From: Vulgatibacter sp035565615
Lineage (GTDB): Bacteria; Myxococcota; Myxococcia; Myxococcales; Vulgatibacteraceae
Reading direction: 5' to 3'
DNA: 48,893 nt
Assembly: GCA_035565615.1 (NCBI GenBank)
Contig: DATMSB010000041.1
Span: forward strand, 1 to 48,893
Shown: positions 36,129 through 44,372 of the stretch, piece after piece
Layout: each line of letters starts with the position of its first letter
Position numbering within the stretch: the first letter of the stretch is position 1
Made by a program: the position numbers and the translations under genes
Notes under the pieces: generated by a model
The model's database searches: none
Told to the model about the DNA's origin: nothing
The model's input: the letters and a program-made list of their open reading frames with translations, nothing else

Positions 36129-37379
36129 TCAGGGCAGTCCGTACAGCGGGAACCGCTTGGAGAGCTCGAGCACGCGGCCGCGGATCCCTTTGAGGCGCGC
36201 GTCGTCGTGGGGGGCATCGAGGACCTCGCCGATGAGCCCGGCGATCTCCTCCATCTCCTTCGGCCCCATGCCACGGGTGGAGACGGCGGGGGTGCCGATC
36301 CGAACGCCGCTGGTCACCATCGGCTTCTCCGGATCGTTGGGGATCATGTTCTTGTTCACCGTGATCCCGGCCTTGCCCAGGGCCACCTCGGCCACGTCGC
36401 CGGTGGTCTTCTTGGGGCGCAGGTCCACGAGCATGAGGTGGTTGTCGGTGCCGCCCGAGACGAGGCGAAGGCCCGCGTCCACCAGCCCCTTGGCCAGCGC
36501 CTGGGCGTTGTCGACGATCCGCTGCTGGTAGGTCTTGAACTCCGGCTGGAGCGCCTCGAGGAACGCCACCGCCTTGCCGGCGATCACGTGCTCGAGGGGG
36601 CCGCCCTGGATGCCCGGGAAGATTTGGGAGTTCAGGGCGCGGGCGTAGGCCTCCTTGCAGAGGACGAGGCCGCCCCGGGGCCCGCGCAGGGTCTTGTGGG
36701 TGGTGGAGGTGACGAGCTCGGCCAGGGGCACCGGCGAGGGGTGCAGCCCGGCGGCGACCAGGCCGGCGATGTGGGCCATGTCCACCAGCATCACCGCGCC
36801 GCTGGCGTCCGCCGCCCGGCGGAAGCGGTGGAAGTCGATGGTCCGGGGGTAGGCCGAGGCCCCCACCACGATCACCTTGGGCCGGTGCTCCATCGCCAGG
36901 CGATCGACGGCGTCGTAGTCGATCGACTCCTCGGGGGTGAGACCGTAGGAGATCACCTCGAAGAGCTTGCCGGAGAAGTTGGGCCTGGCGCCGTGGGTGA
37001 GGTGCCCGCCCGAGTTCAGATCGAGGGCCAGGATCTTGTCGCCGGGCTTCGCCACCGCGAAGTACGCGGCCATGTTCGCGCCGGAGCCCGAGTGGGCCTG
37101 GACGTTGGCGTGCTCGGCGCCGAAGAGCCGCTTCGCCCGGTCGATGGCGAGCTGCTCCACCGCGTCCACGACCTCGCAGCCGCCGTAGTACCGCTTGCCG
37201 GGGTAGCCCTCGGCGTACTTGTTGGTGAGGACGCTCCCCACCGCCTCGAGGACGGCGCGGGAGACGAAGTTCTCGCTGGCGATGAGCTCGAGGCCCTCCG
37301 CCTGCCGCTCCGTCTCCTTTCGGATCAGCGCGGCGATCTCGGGATCCACCTCGTCCAGCTTGCGATCGTGTGCGTCCAT
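36129..37379 (-). CDS. glyA: Serine hydroxymethyltransferase
   Basis: PLP enzyme interconverting serine and glycine with tetrahydrofolate, the main source of one-carbon units. It is 416 residues. PLP lysine motif: VTSTTHKTLRGPRGG. Other signatures: LIASENFVSRAVLEA; NKYAEGYPGKRYYGG; and VDMAHIAGLVAAGLHPSP. Full length, with no anomalies. Its products feed purine synthesis and hence the GTP used by the riboflavin genes downstream. Confidence 0.97.
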   Translation of the reverse strand: MDAHDRKLDEVDPEIAALIRKETERQAEGLELIASENFVSRAVLEAVGSVLTNKYAEGYPGKRYYGGCEVVDAVEQLAIDRAKRLFGAEHANVQAHSGSGANMAAYFAVAKPGDKILALDLNSGGHLTHGARPNFSGKLFEVISYGLTPEESIDYDAVDRLAMEHRPKVIVVGASAYPRTIDFHRFRRAADASGAVMLVDMAHIAGLVAAGLHPSPVPLAELVTSTTHKTLRGPRGGLVLCKEAYARALNSQIFPGIQGGPLEHVIAGKAVAFLEALQPEFKTYQQRIVDNAQALAKGLVDAGLRLVSGGTDNHLMLVDLRPKKTTGDVAEVALGKAGITVNKNMIPNDPEKPMVTSGVRIGTPAVSTRGMGPKEMEEIAGLIGEVLDAPHDDARLKGIRGRVLELSKRFPLYGLP

Positions 37380-37447
37380 GTCCTCCGGCGCTCCTTCCCA
37401 CTCGAGATGTGCAGGGATGCCTCGGCGCCGAGGGGCCAGCGGCCGGA

Positions 37448-37903
37448 CTAGCGCGCGTTCTCCGCCTCGGCATCGGCGATCTTCTGCACCCGCCGCTGGT
37501 GTCTGCCACCCTCGAAAGGGGTGTCGAAGAAGGCCTCGGCGATGGCGCGCCCCAGGCCCACTCCCACCACGCGCTCGCCGAGACAGAGCACGTTGGCGTC
37601 GTTGTGGGAGCGGGTGGCGCGGGCCTCGAACTCCGTGGTGCAGACCGCCGCCCGCACGCCCCGGTACTTGTTGGCGACGATCGACATGCCGATGCCGGTG
37701 CCGCAGACGAGCACGCCGAAGGACGCCTCGCCGGTCCCCACCCTGCGGGCGACCTGCGAGGCGAAGTCCGGATAGTCCACCGAGTCGTTTCCGTAGGTGC
37801 CGACGTCCTCCACCTCGTACCCGCGGGCCGAGAGGACCTTCACCACCTCGATCTTCAGCGCCACGCCGGCGTGATCGCAGCCGACCGCAACCTTGCCCGT
37901 CAC
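37448..37903 (-). CDS. rpiB: Ribose 5-phosphate isomerase B
   Basis: Interconverts ribose 5-phosphate and ribulose 5-phosphate, the latter being the substrate of the DHBP synthase encoded nearby. It is 151 residues. Motifs: AVGCDHAGVALK; VLVCGTGIGMSIVANKYRG with the catalytic Cys; RATRSHNDANVLCLGER with the active-site His. It starts four bases after the fabF stop, so it is probably read from the fatty-acid operon as well as ahead of glyA. Confidence 0.96.
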   Translation of the reverse strand: MTGKVAVGCDHAGVALKIEVVKVLSARGYEVEDVGTYGNDSVDYPDFASQVARRVGTGEASFGVLVCGTGIGMSIVANKYRGVRAAVCTTEFEARATRSHNDANVLCLGERVVGVGLGRAIAEAFFDTPFEGGRHQRRVQKIADAEAENAR

Positions 37904-37907
37904 CTCG

Positions 37908-39149
37908 CTACCCCTTCCAGCGCCGCAGCGCGAGGACCACGTTGGTGCCCCCGAAGCCGAAGACGTTGGAGATCGCGGCGTCCACCCGCACCTCGCGCGC
38001 CTCGTTGGGGACGTAGTCCAGATCGCACTCGGGATCGGGAGTCGTGTAGTTCGCCGTGGGCGGCATCACGCCGCGAGAGACCGCCAGCGCCGTCACCACC
38101 GCCTCGATGCCGCCCGCCGCGCCCAGGGTGTGCCCGGTCATCGACTTGCTCGACGAGACCGCGAGCTTGCGGGCGTGGTCGCCGAAGACCTTCTTGATCG
38201 CCGCCGTCTCGTTGGCGTCGTTCAGCGGGGTGGAGGTACCGTGGGCGTTGATGTAGCCGACCTCCTCCGGCCGCAGGCCCGCATCGTCCAGCGCGAGCTG
38301 CATGCAGCGGGGAGCGCCGTCCGGGCTCGGGGCGGTGATGTGGAACGCGTCGGCCGTGGCCCCGTAGCCGACCAGCTCGCAGACGATCTGGGCGCCGCGC
38401 TTCTTGGCGTGCTCGAGCTCCTCGATGACCATCACGCCCGCGCCCTCGCCCTGGACGAAGCCGTCGCGATCCTTGTCGAAGGGGCGCGAGGCGGTCTCGG
38501 GCGAGTCGTTGCGGGTGGACATCGCGCGCATGGCGTTGAAGCCGCCGATGCCGAGCGGCGTGATCGCCGCCTCCGCCCCGCCGCAGAGCGCCGCGTCCGC
38601 GTCGCCCCGCTGGATCATCTTCATCGCCTCGCCGATGGCGTGGCCGCCGGTGGAGCAGGCGCTCACCGGGGACCACGACGGCCCCCGGGCGTTCCACCGG
38701 ATCGAAGCGTGCCCCGGGAAGAGGTTCGCGATCATCATCGGGATGAAGAAGGGGGACAGGCGCCGGGGTCCCTTCTCCAGCAGGGTCTTGTGCTCCTCCT
38801 CGAGGGTGCGCAGGCCGCCGATCCCGGAGCCGAGCACCGTGGCGAAGCGATCCGCGAGGGGACCGTCCAGCGGCGCGTCGAACCCCGCCTGCCTCATCGC
38901 CATGTCGCAGGCCGCCATGCCGAGCTGGACGAAGCGGTCCATCCGGCGGGCCTCCTTCTTGTCGACGAAGTCCTCGGGCACGAAGCCCTTCACCTCGCCG
39001 GCGATCTGGGTGGCGTAGTCGGTTGGATCGAAGAGCGTGATCCGGGCGATCCCGCTCTTGGCGGCGAGCAGGGACTTCCAGCTCTCCTCCACCCCGATCC
39101 CCACGGCGGAGACCAGGCCCATTCCAGTGACGACGACGCGGCGCTTCAT
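37908..39149 (-). CDS. fabF: 3-oxoacyl-[ACP] synthase II
   Basis: Elongating condensing enzyme of type II fatty-acid synthesis. The chosen ATG at 39149 gives 413 residues starting MKRRVVVTGMG, the family standard, with AAGGG nine bases upstream; the ATG at 39158 abuts that box directly. Catalytic triad: Cys in VSACSTGGHA, His in NAHGTSTPLND, His in SMTGHTLGAAGG. The C-terminal NVFGFGGTN loop is intact. It follows acpP after a 154-base gap that holds a strong hairpin. Confidence 0.97.
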   Translation of the reverse strand: MKRRVVVTGMGLVSAVGIGVEESWKSLLAAKSGIARITLFDPTDYATQIAGEVKGFVPEDFVDKKEARRMDRFVQLGMAACDMAMRQAGFDAPLDGPLADRFATVLGSGIGGLRTLEEEHKTLLEKGPRRLSPFFIPMMIANLFPGHASIRWNARGPSWSPVSACSTGGHAIGEAMKMIQRGDADAALCGGAEAAITPLGIGGFNAMRAMSTRNDSPETASRPFDKDRDGFVQGEGAGVMVIEELEHAKKRGAQIVCELVGYGATADAFHITAPSPDGAPRCMQLALDDAGLRPEEVGYINAHGTSTPLNDANETAAIKKVFGDHARKLAVSSSKSMTGHTLGAAGGIEAVVTALAVSRGVMPPTANYTTPDPECDLDYVPNEAREVRVDAAISNVFGFGGTNVVLALRRWKG

Positions 39150-39249
39150 GTCTGCCATCCCTTCGGAGCTTCGGGGGCACGCGAGGCGCGCGCCACCGAC
39201 GGCGTGGAACCGCGGGCGCGCCGCGGTTACTCCGTGCTCTTCGCGATGG

Positions 39250-39278
39250 GAGGCGCCGGCCCCACGGCCCGGCGCCTC
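39250..39278 (-). promoter_or_regulatory. Hairpin between acpP and fabF
   Basis: Perfect ten-base stem GAGGCGCCGG (39250-39259) / CCGGCGCCTC (39269-39278) with a nine-base loop. No T run follows on the minus strand. Such a hairpin just 3' of acpP could stabilise the acpP message or partly stop transcription, giving more ACP than FabF. Confidence 0.6.
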
Positions 39279-39303
39279 ACCTGGGTTTCGACCGCCCGAG
39301 GAT

Positions 39304-39546
39304 CTACTTCTTGTGCGTGCTGATGAAGTTGATCGCGTCGCCGACGGTCTTGATGTTCTCGGCCTCCTCGTCGGGGATCTCGACCTCGAACTCCTCCTCC
39401 ATCGCCATCACCAGCTCGACGATGTCGAGGCTGTCCGCGCCGAGGTCCTCGACGAAGGACGACTCGACCTTGATCTCGTCCTCGCCGACGCCGAGCTGCT
39501 CGGCGATGATGCCTCTGACCTTCGTCTCGATCTGGGTAGCCGCCAT
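39304..39546 (-). CDS. acpP: Acyl carrier protein
   Basis: Carries growing acyl chains on a 4'-phosphopantetheine arm. It is 80 residues and acidic. The attachment site is Ser39 in LGADSLDIVELVMAMEE, the canonical DSL motif, followed by FEVEIPDEEAENIKTVGDA. The ribosome-binding site GGAGGG stands seven bases before the ATG and directly follows the T run of an intrinsic terminator, so production is probably controlled by read-through. It lies between fabG and fabF in the usual order. Confidence 0.98.
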   Translation of the reverse strand: MAATQIETKVRGIIAEQLGVGEDEIKVESSFVEDLGADSLDIVELVMAMEEEFEVEIPDEEAENIKTVGDAINFISTHKK

Positions 39547-39560
39547 GTAGTGGCCCTCCG

Positions 39561-39591
39561 AAAAAACCCCGCCCTCCGTTCGTTCGGGCGG
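39561..39591 (-). terminator. Intrinsic terminator/attenuator abutting the acpP ribosome-binding site
   Basis: On the minus strand: CCGCCC (39591-39586), an 11-base loop, GGGCGG (39574-39569), GG, then TTTTTT (39566-39561). The stem can be lengthened by CCC/GGG past one mismatch. The T run ends 15 bases before the acpP ATG, leaving room only for CGGAGGG and a spacer. It is the clearest intrinsic terminator in the window by T-run length. Confidence 0.8.
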
Positions 39592-39719
39592 TGGGTGTGA
39601 TGCAAAGTGGTGCTGCGCTTCGACTACTTCTCCAAAAGTTCTTCCCGGGCTTGGACGCCGCCCGCGACACCGGCGGGTCTCCGGGGGGCCCCCTGCACGC
39701 CGGGATCACCGAGCGTGCG

Positions 39720-39749
39720 TAGATAGCACGAGCCTGCGTGGTTTGGCAG
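39720..39749 (-). promoter_or_regulatory. Putative acpP promoter
   Basis: On the minus strand: CTGCCA (39749-39744), 18-base spacer ending TGC, TATCTA (39725-39720), giving an extended -10 element TGCTATCTA. The implied leader to the acpP start is about 165 bases and includes the terminator-like hairpin. The rest of the 235-base fabG-acpP gap shows no other element. Confidence 0.4.
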
Positions 39750-39781
39750 CCGCGATCGTGCGGCGGCGAGCTGCCCGGGCC

Positions 39782-40528
39782 TCACATGTACATCCCGCCG
39801 TTGACCCGGATGAGCTCGCCGGTGACGTACGCCGACCGGTCCGATGCGAGCCAGGCCACGGCGTCGGCGACCTCGTCCGCGGTGCCCAACCTGCCGAGGG
39901 GGATCGCCTCGAGCATCCGGGCCCGCACCTCCGCGGGGAGGTCGCGGGTCATGTCGGTGTCGATGAAGCCGGGCGACACCAGGTTCGCCCGGACGCCCCG
40001 GCTCGCGAGCTCTCGCGCCAGGCTCTTGGTGAAGCCGACGAGGCCCGCCTTGGCGGCGGCGTAGGCGGTCTGGCCCGCGTTGCCCATCTCGCCCACCACG
40101 GAGGTGAGGTTCACGATGGCGCCGCCCCGCTGCTTCATCATCGGCCGGGCTGCGGCCCGGCAGAGGAAGAAGGCGGCCTTCAGGTTGACGTCGAGCTGCC
40201 GCTCGAGGTCGGCGTCCTTGAGGCGCATGAGCAGGGCGTCGATGGCGATGCCGGCGTTGTTCACCAGCACGTGGAGCCCGCCGTGGGCCGAGACGATCTC
40301 GTCGATCGCGGCCTGGCACGCGGTCGGATCGCCCACGTCGAAGCGGCGCGCCTCCGCCCTGCCCCCGGCCGCCTCGACGAGGCCGCAGGTCTCGAGGGCG
40401 GCGGCCTCGTTGCCGGCGTAGTTCACCACCACCGTCGCGCCGCCCTTGCCCAGGGCGAGGGAGATCGCCCGGCCGATGCCCCGAGAGCCGCCGGTGACCA
40501 GCGCCACCTTGTTGCGGAAGTCGTACAC
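39782..40528 (-). CDS. fabG: 3-oxoacyl-[ACP] reductase
   Basis: NADPH-dependent ketoreductase of fatty-acid synthesis, short-chain dehydrogenase fold. It is 248 residues from the GTG at 40528, chosen because AAGGAG lies seven bases upstream; the GTG at 40534 is too near. Motifs: VTGGSRGIGRA (cofactor), NNAG in HVLVNNAGIAID, and catalytic Ser/Tyr/Lys in LTSVVGEMGNAG and TAYAAAKAGLVGFTK. The C-terminus YVTGELIRVNGGMYM is typical. It immediately follows fabD. Confidence 0.97.
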   Translation of the reverse strand: MYDFRNKVALVTGGSRGIGRAISLALGKGGATVVVNYAGNEAAALETCGLVEAAGGRAEARRFDVGDPTACQAAIDEIVSAHGGLHVLVNNAGIAIDALLMRLKDADLERQLDVNLKAAFFLCRAAARPMMKQRGGAIVNLTSVVGEMGNAGQTAYAAAKAGLVGFTKSLARELASRGVRANLVSPGFIDTDMTRDLPAEVRARMLEAIPLGRLGTADEVADAVAWLASDRSAYVTGELIRVNGGMYM

Positions 40529-40530
40529 GT

Positions 40531-41475
40531 TCACGCTCCTTCCAGCGCCGCGAGCGCCTTGTCCAGGGAGGCGGGATCCTCGACCTGTACCACGTCCACG
40601 CCCCGGTCGATCCGCCGGACGAGCCCGGAGAGGACCTTGCCCGGCCCCAGCTCCACCATCCGGGACACGCCCGCCGCCGCCATGGCCTGGACGCTCTCGA
40701 TCCACCGCACCGGCGCCGCCACCTGCCGCACCAGCAGCTCCCGCACCCGCCCCGCGTCGGAGGTGGGGGCGGCCTCGACGTTGGTCACCACCGGCGTGCG
40801 GGGATCGCGCACCTCGATGCCCGCGAGCACCTCGGCGAGGCGCCCCTTGACCGGCTCCATCAGGGCGCAGTGGAAGGGGGCGCTCACCGGGAGCGGCACG
40901 GCGCGCCTGGCGCCCAGCTCCTTGCAGCGCGCCTGGGCCCGCTCCACCGCGGCGGCGTGCCCGGCGATCACCGTCTGCTCGGGGGAGTTGTAGTTGGCGG
41001 GCTGGACCACCTCGCCTTGCGCGACCTCCTCGCAGGCGGCTCGCACCTTCTCCGGCTCGAGGCCGAGGATCGCGGCCATGGCGCCCACCCCCTCGGGCAC
41101 GGCCTCCTGCATGAAGCGGCCGCGCAGGCGCACCGAGCGCACCGCGTCCTCGAGGTCGATGGCGCCGGCGGCCACCAGGGCCGACCACTCCCCCAGCGAG
41201 TGCCCGGCGACGAAGGCCGGCGGCGTCCGGAACCTGCGGGAGAAGACGGCGTGGGCGGCGACGCTGGTCACGAGGATGGCCGGCTGGGTGTTGGCGGTGA
41301 GCTTCTGCGCTTCCTCCGGCCCCTCGAAGCAGAGGGCCGAGAGCTTCTCGCCCAGGGCGTCGTCGGCCCTCTCGAAGACCTCGCGGGCCTCGGGGAACGC
41401 CTCGACGAGCGCCTTGCCCATCCCCACGAACTGGCTCCCCTGCCCGGGGAAGACGAACGCGATCGAGCCGGCCAT
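40531..41475 (-). CDS. fabD: Malonyl-CoA:ACP transacylase
   Basis: Loads malonyl units onto ACP. It is 314 residues. The N-terminal GQGSQFVGMGKALVEAFPEA, nucleophile motif GHSLGEWSALVAAG and catalytic His in VSAPFHCALMEPV are all present. It lies between plsX and fabG; fabH, normally found here, is missing. The stop codon lies just ahead of the preferred fabG start. Confidence 0.97.
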   Translation of the reverse strand: MAGSIAFVFPGQGSQFVGMGKALVEAFPEAREVFERADDALGEKLSALCFEGPEEAQKLTANTQPAILVTSVAAHAVFSRRFRTPPAFVAGHSLGEWSALVAAGAIDLEDAVRSVRLRGRFMQEAVPEGVGAMAAILGLEPEKVRAACEEVAQGEVVQPANYNSPEQTVIAGHAAAVERAQARCKELGARRAVPLPVSAPFHCALMEPVKGRLAEVLAGIEVRDPRTPVVTNVEAAPTSDAGRVRELLVRQVAAPVRWIESVQAMAAAGVSRMVELGPGKVLSGLVRRIDRGVDVVQVEDPASLDKALAALEGA

Positions 41476-41631
41476 GGATTCCTCCGTCGTCAGGGGGGCG
41501 CGTGATACCCGATGGGCGGGTGCTTCGTAAAGCCCCGCGGATGCTGCGATGCGTCGAGGGGTCCCTCGGGTGGACGCCGGCCACGCGCGGGCGATCGGCG
41601 GGCCCGGCGCCCCGCATCCCGCCGCCCGGGA

Positions 41632-42651
41632 TCAATCCTCCGGCAGAAGCGCGGCGGCGGCGGCGCACACCGAGGAGAGCTCCTCGCGCACGTCGATGGC
41701 GACCGCCTCCGCGGCGGCGCGGATGGCGTTGCGGATCGCCCAGGCGTCCGACCGGCCGTGGGTGAAGAAGACGGCGCCGTCGCAGCCGATGAGCGGCGCC
41801 GCGCCGTACTCCGCCCAGTCCAGCTTGCGGCGGATGCCGTCGAAGGCCGGCCGGAGCAGCATCGACCCCAGCCTCGCCATCGGCGACTGCGCGGTGCTCC
41901 GGCGCAGCAGCTCGGCGAAGGCCAGGGCCTGGCCCTCCATGGTCTTGAGCACGACGTTTCCAGTGAAACCATCGGTGGCGACGACGTCGAATTCGCCGGA
42001 GAAGAGATCCCGCCCCTCCGCGTAGCCGCGGAAGTCGATGTCGGGGATGCACCGCAGCGTCTCCACCGCGGTGCGGGTGAGGGAGGTGCCCTTGGACGGC
42101 TCCTCGCCGTTGGAGAGCACGCCCACCCGCGGCCTGGGGAGCTGCAGCACCCGCCTGGCGTAGACCTCGCCGATGAGGGCGAACTGCACCAGGTGGAGCG
42201 CCTTCACCTCCACGTTCGCGCCCGCGTCCAGCAGGGCGACGGGGCGATCCGGCGTGGGCACGAAGGCTACCACCGCCGGCCGCAGCACGGCGGGGAGCCG
42301 GCCCAGGACCAGGAGCGAGGCGGCGAGGAGGGCGCCGGAGTGACCGGCGGAGAGGACGGCGTCCGCCTCCCCCGCGGCGACGAGCTCGACGGCGACGCGG
42401 ATCGAGGCGTCGGCCTTGCGCCGGACGGCCTGGCCGGCGGCCTCGCCGGGGGCGATGCGCTGGGAGGCGTGGCGGACGTGGATCCCGCCGTCGCCCCGGG
42501 CGCCCAGGCGCGCGAGCTCATGGCGGATCTCCCCCTCGTCGCCCACCAGGACGACGTCGTGGCCCAGCTCGCGGGAGGCTTGCACCGCCCCCTCGACCAC
42601 GACACCGGGGGCCCGATCCCCCCCCATCGCGTCGACGGCGATGCGAGCCAC
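41632..42651 (-). CDS. plsX: Phosphate acyltransferase PlsX
   Basis: Makes acyl-phosphate from acyl-ACP for phospholipid synthesis; peripheral membrane enzyme. It is 339 residues from a GTG at 42651 (ARIAVDAMGGDRAPGVVVEG). Other motifs: VLSAGHSGALLAAS; VALLDAGANVEVKALHLVQF; GVLSNGEEPSKGTSL; and VATDGFTGNVVLKTMEG. No good ribosome-binding site precedes it; the start is 11 bases after the rpmF stop, so coupling is likely. The 155-base gap to fabD holds no gene. Confidence 0.95.
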   Translation of the reverse strand: MARIAVDAMGGDRAPGVVVEGAVQASRELGHDVVLVGDEGEIRHELARLGARGDGGIHVRHASQRIAPGEAAGQAVRRKADASIRVAVELVAAGEADAVLSAGHSGALLAASLLVLGRLPAVLRPAVVAFVPTPDRPVALLDAGANVEVKALHLVQFALIGEVYARRVLQLPRPRVGVLSNGEEPSKGTSLTRTAVETLRCIPDIDFRGYAEGRDLFSGEFDVVATDGFTGNVVLKTMEGQALAFAELLRRSTAQSPMARLGSMLLRPAFDGIRRKLDWAEYGAAPLIGCDGAVFFTHGRSDAWAIRNAIRAAAEAVAIDVREELSSVCAAAAALLPED

Positions 42652-42662
42652 GACTTGCGCCG

Positions 42663-42842
42663 CTACTCGGCCACCTGGACCACCTGCTTGCCCTTGTAGG
42701 TGCCGCAGGCGGGGCAGATGCGGTGGCTGAGGACCGGCGCGGCGCAGGACGCGCAGCGGGTCACGTTGGGCGGCGAGATCTTCCAGTTGGCCCGGCGCTG
42801 ATCGCGCTTCTGCCTGGACGTACGCTTCTTGGGGACGGCCAC
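42663..42842 (-). CDS. rpmF: 50S ribosomal protein L32
   Basis: Small large-subunit protein. It is 59 residues from a GTG at 42842 with AGGAG upstream. The N-terminus AVPKKRTSRQKRDQRRANWK and the zinc-ribbon pairs CASC and CPAC (CASCAAPVLSHRICPACG) are diagnostic; this is the zinc-binding (C+) form. The order yceD-rpmF-plsX is conserved in bacteria. It has its own probable promoter. Confidence 0.97.
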   Translation of the reverse strand: MAVPKKRTSRQKRDQRRANWKISPPNVTRCASCAAPVLSHRICPACGTYKGKQVVQVAE

Positions 42843-42919
42843 GACCTGCTCCTGTTTCCTCGGTCCGGCGGTACGCGGGCGCGCCCGGCCGGAAAGTCGC
42901 ATCGGCGACGAGAACGCGC

Positions 42920-42948
42920 CTTCTACACGGGAGCGCCGGGGGAATCAA
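42920..42948 (-). promoter_or_regulatory. Promoter of the rpmF-plsX-fab operon
   Basis: On the minus strand: TTGATT (42948-42943), 17-base spacer, TAGAAG (42925-42920), about 78 bases before the rpmF GTG. The -10 box is identical to that of rpsT. It lies in the 201-base gap after yceD, so rpmF and the fatty-acid genes need not depend on yceD transcription. Confidence 0.6.
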
Positions 42949-43043
42949 CAGCCCGGCGACGATTCAGGGGGCCGCCGGGGCGCCGCGGGGCCGGCCCGCC
43001 CTCCGGGAAGGAGGGCTCCCTTCCTCCCTGCCCAGGCCCCGGC

Positions 43044-43622
43044 TCAGACCTTGATGTTGCGCAGGCCCGCCCAGCGCGGATCCGGCACGCGCCGGTCGCA
43101 GCCGCACTCGGCGTCGTTCAGGTTCTGCCCGCAGACTTGGCAGAGCCCCCGGCACTCGTCCCCGCAGCGGACGTTCATGGGCAGGCCGAGGAGGATCTGC
43201 TCCCGGACGAGCGGTCCGAGGTCCAGCTCCTTGCCGGTGAAGAAGACCTGCTCGGCCTCCTCCGGCGAGAACGAGCCCGCGATCTCCCCGGCGCCGTCGT
43301 CCTCGGGGGCCGAGGGGACCCCGAGCAGCTCCATCTCGTCGCCGTCCACGAGATCGAGGGAGAAGCGCACGGTCGCGTCCACCTGGACGCACCTCAGACA
43401 GCGGCCGCACGCGCCCTCGATGTGCAGGGGGATCTCCCCGGCGAAGAGGATGTCCCTGTCGTTCACCCGGGTGAGGCGGGCCCGCAGCGTGCTCGGCCTC
43501 TTGGCGTGGTAGCCGGTGGAGGGCTCGGCCTGCAGCACCTCGTCCATCGTCCCCTCGTCGAACTCGCGCTCGACCTGCAGGCCGCCTTCCTTGATCTGAT
43601 CGACGTGGATCCTGATTTCCAT
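43044..43622 (-). CDS. yceD: DUF177/YceD-family protein (23S rRNA accumulation)
   Basis: 192 residues. The YceD/DUF177 pattern is clear: LRARLTRVNDRDILFAGEIP, then the cysteine pair in GACGRCLRCVQVDATVRFSL, and DLGPLVREQILLGLP near the C-terminus. In E. coli YceD affects 23S rRNA accumulation; the biochemical activity is unknown. An extra Cys cluster near the end (CGDECRGLCQVCGQNL, ECGC) is common in this family outside enterobacteria and probably binds zinc. Start: the ATG at 43622. It heads the yceD-rpmF-plsX-fab series. Confidence 0.88.
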   Translation of the reverse strand: MEIRIHVDQIKEGGLQVEREFDEGTMDEVLQAEPSTGYHAKRPSTLRARLTRVNDRDILFAGEIPLHIEGACGRCLRCVQVDATVRFSLDLVDGDEMELLGVPSAPEDDGAGEIAGSFSPEEAEQVFFTGKELDLGPLVREQILLGLPMNVRCGDECRGLCQVCGQNLNDAECGCDRRVPDPRWAGLRNIKV

Positions 43623-43697
43623 GGCCTCGTCCAACAATTCAGCCTCTCGACGCAATCCGCTGCCGACGGCGCCGGGCCAACCTATCTCATTTGTGTC

Positions 43698-44372
43698 ATG
43701 CGCTTTCGAGATCGTGCAGACGCGGGCTCGCAGCTCGCCTCGCTCCTGCTCGAGCGGGATCCACGGCTCCCCTCCGAGCGGCCCTTCGTCCTCGCCCTTC
43801 CCCGCGGCGGCGTGCCCGTGGCGGTCCAGGTGGCGCTCGCCCTCGGCGCGCCGCTCGAGGTGGTGGTCTCCCGCAAGCTCGGCGTGCCCGACCAGCCGGA
43901 GTTCGGCTTCGGCGCGGTGGCGGAGGGAGGCGGGATCCACGTCGACGCGGACACGGTCCGGCTCCTCGCCCTCTCGGAGGAGACGATCGAGAGGGTGACC
44001 GAGGCCCAGGCGCAGGAGGTGGCGCGGCGGGTGGAGCGGTACCGGCAGGGCCGGCCCCTCCCCATCCTCCGCGGCCGGGTGGCGATCCTCGTCGACGACG
44101 GGATCGCGACCGGAGGCACGGCGAAGGCGGCGATCCGATCCGTGCGGCGGCTCCGCCCGGACCGGCTCGTCCTCGCGGTGCCGGTGGCCTCCGCCTCGGC
44201 CCGCACCGACTTCGAACGAGAGGTGGACGAGCTGGTGGCCCTGAAGACGCCCGAGACCCTGTGGGCGATCGGCGCCTGGTACGAGGACTTCGGCCAGCTC
44301 TCCGACGCCGAGGTGCTGGCGTGGCTCGAGGCGGCGCGGGCGCGGCACGAGGCGGAGCAGCCCGCGCCATGA
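43698..44372 (+). CDS. Phosphoribosyltransferase-fold protein
   Basis: 224 residues with the type I PRT fold. The PRPP-binding loop is VAILVDDGIATGGTAKAAI, and an N-terminal LALPRGGVPVAVQVALALG supplies the first PPi loop. It belongs to the broad group annotated as predicted phosphoribosyltransferases (COG1926-like), also found as the N-terminal domain of M. tuberculosis Rv2030c. The base or acceptor it uses is unknown. Start: ATG at 43698. It overlaps the next gene as ATGA, forming a three-gene operon with two kinase-like genes. Confidence 0.82.
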   Translation: MRFRDRADAGSQLASLLLERDPRLPSERPFVLALPRGGVPVAVQVALALGAPLEVVVSRKLGVPDQPEFGFGAVAEGGGIHVDADTVRLLALSEETIERVTEAQAQEVARRVERYRQGRPLPILRGRVAILVDDGIATGGTAKAAIRSVRRLRPDRLVLAVPVASASARTDFEREVDELVALKTPETLWAIGAWYEDFGQLSDAEVLAWLEAARARHEAEQPAP

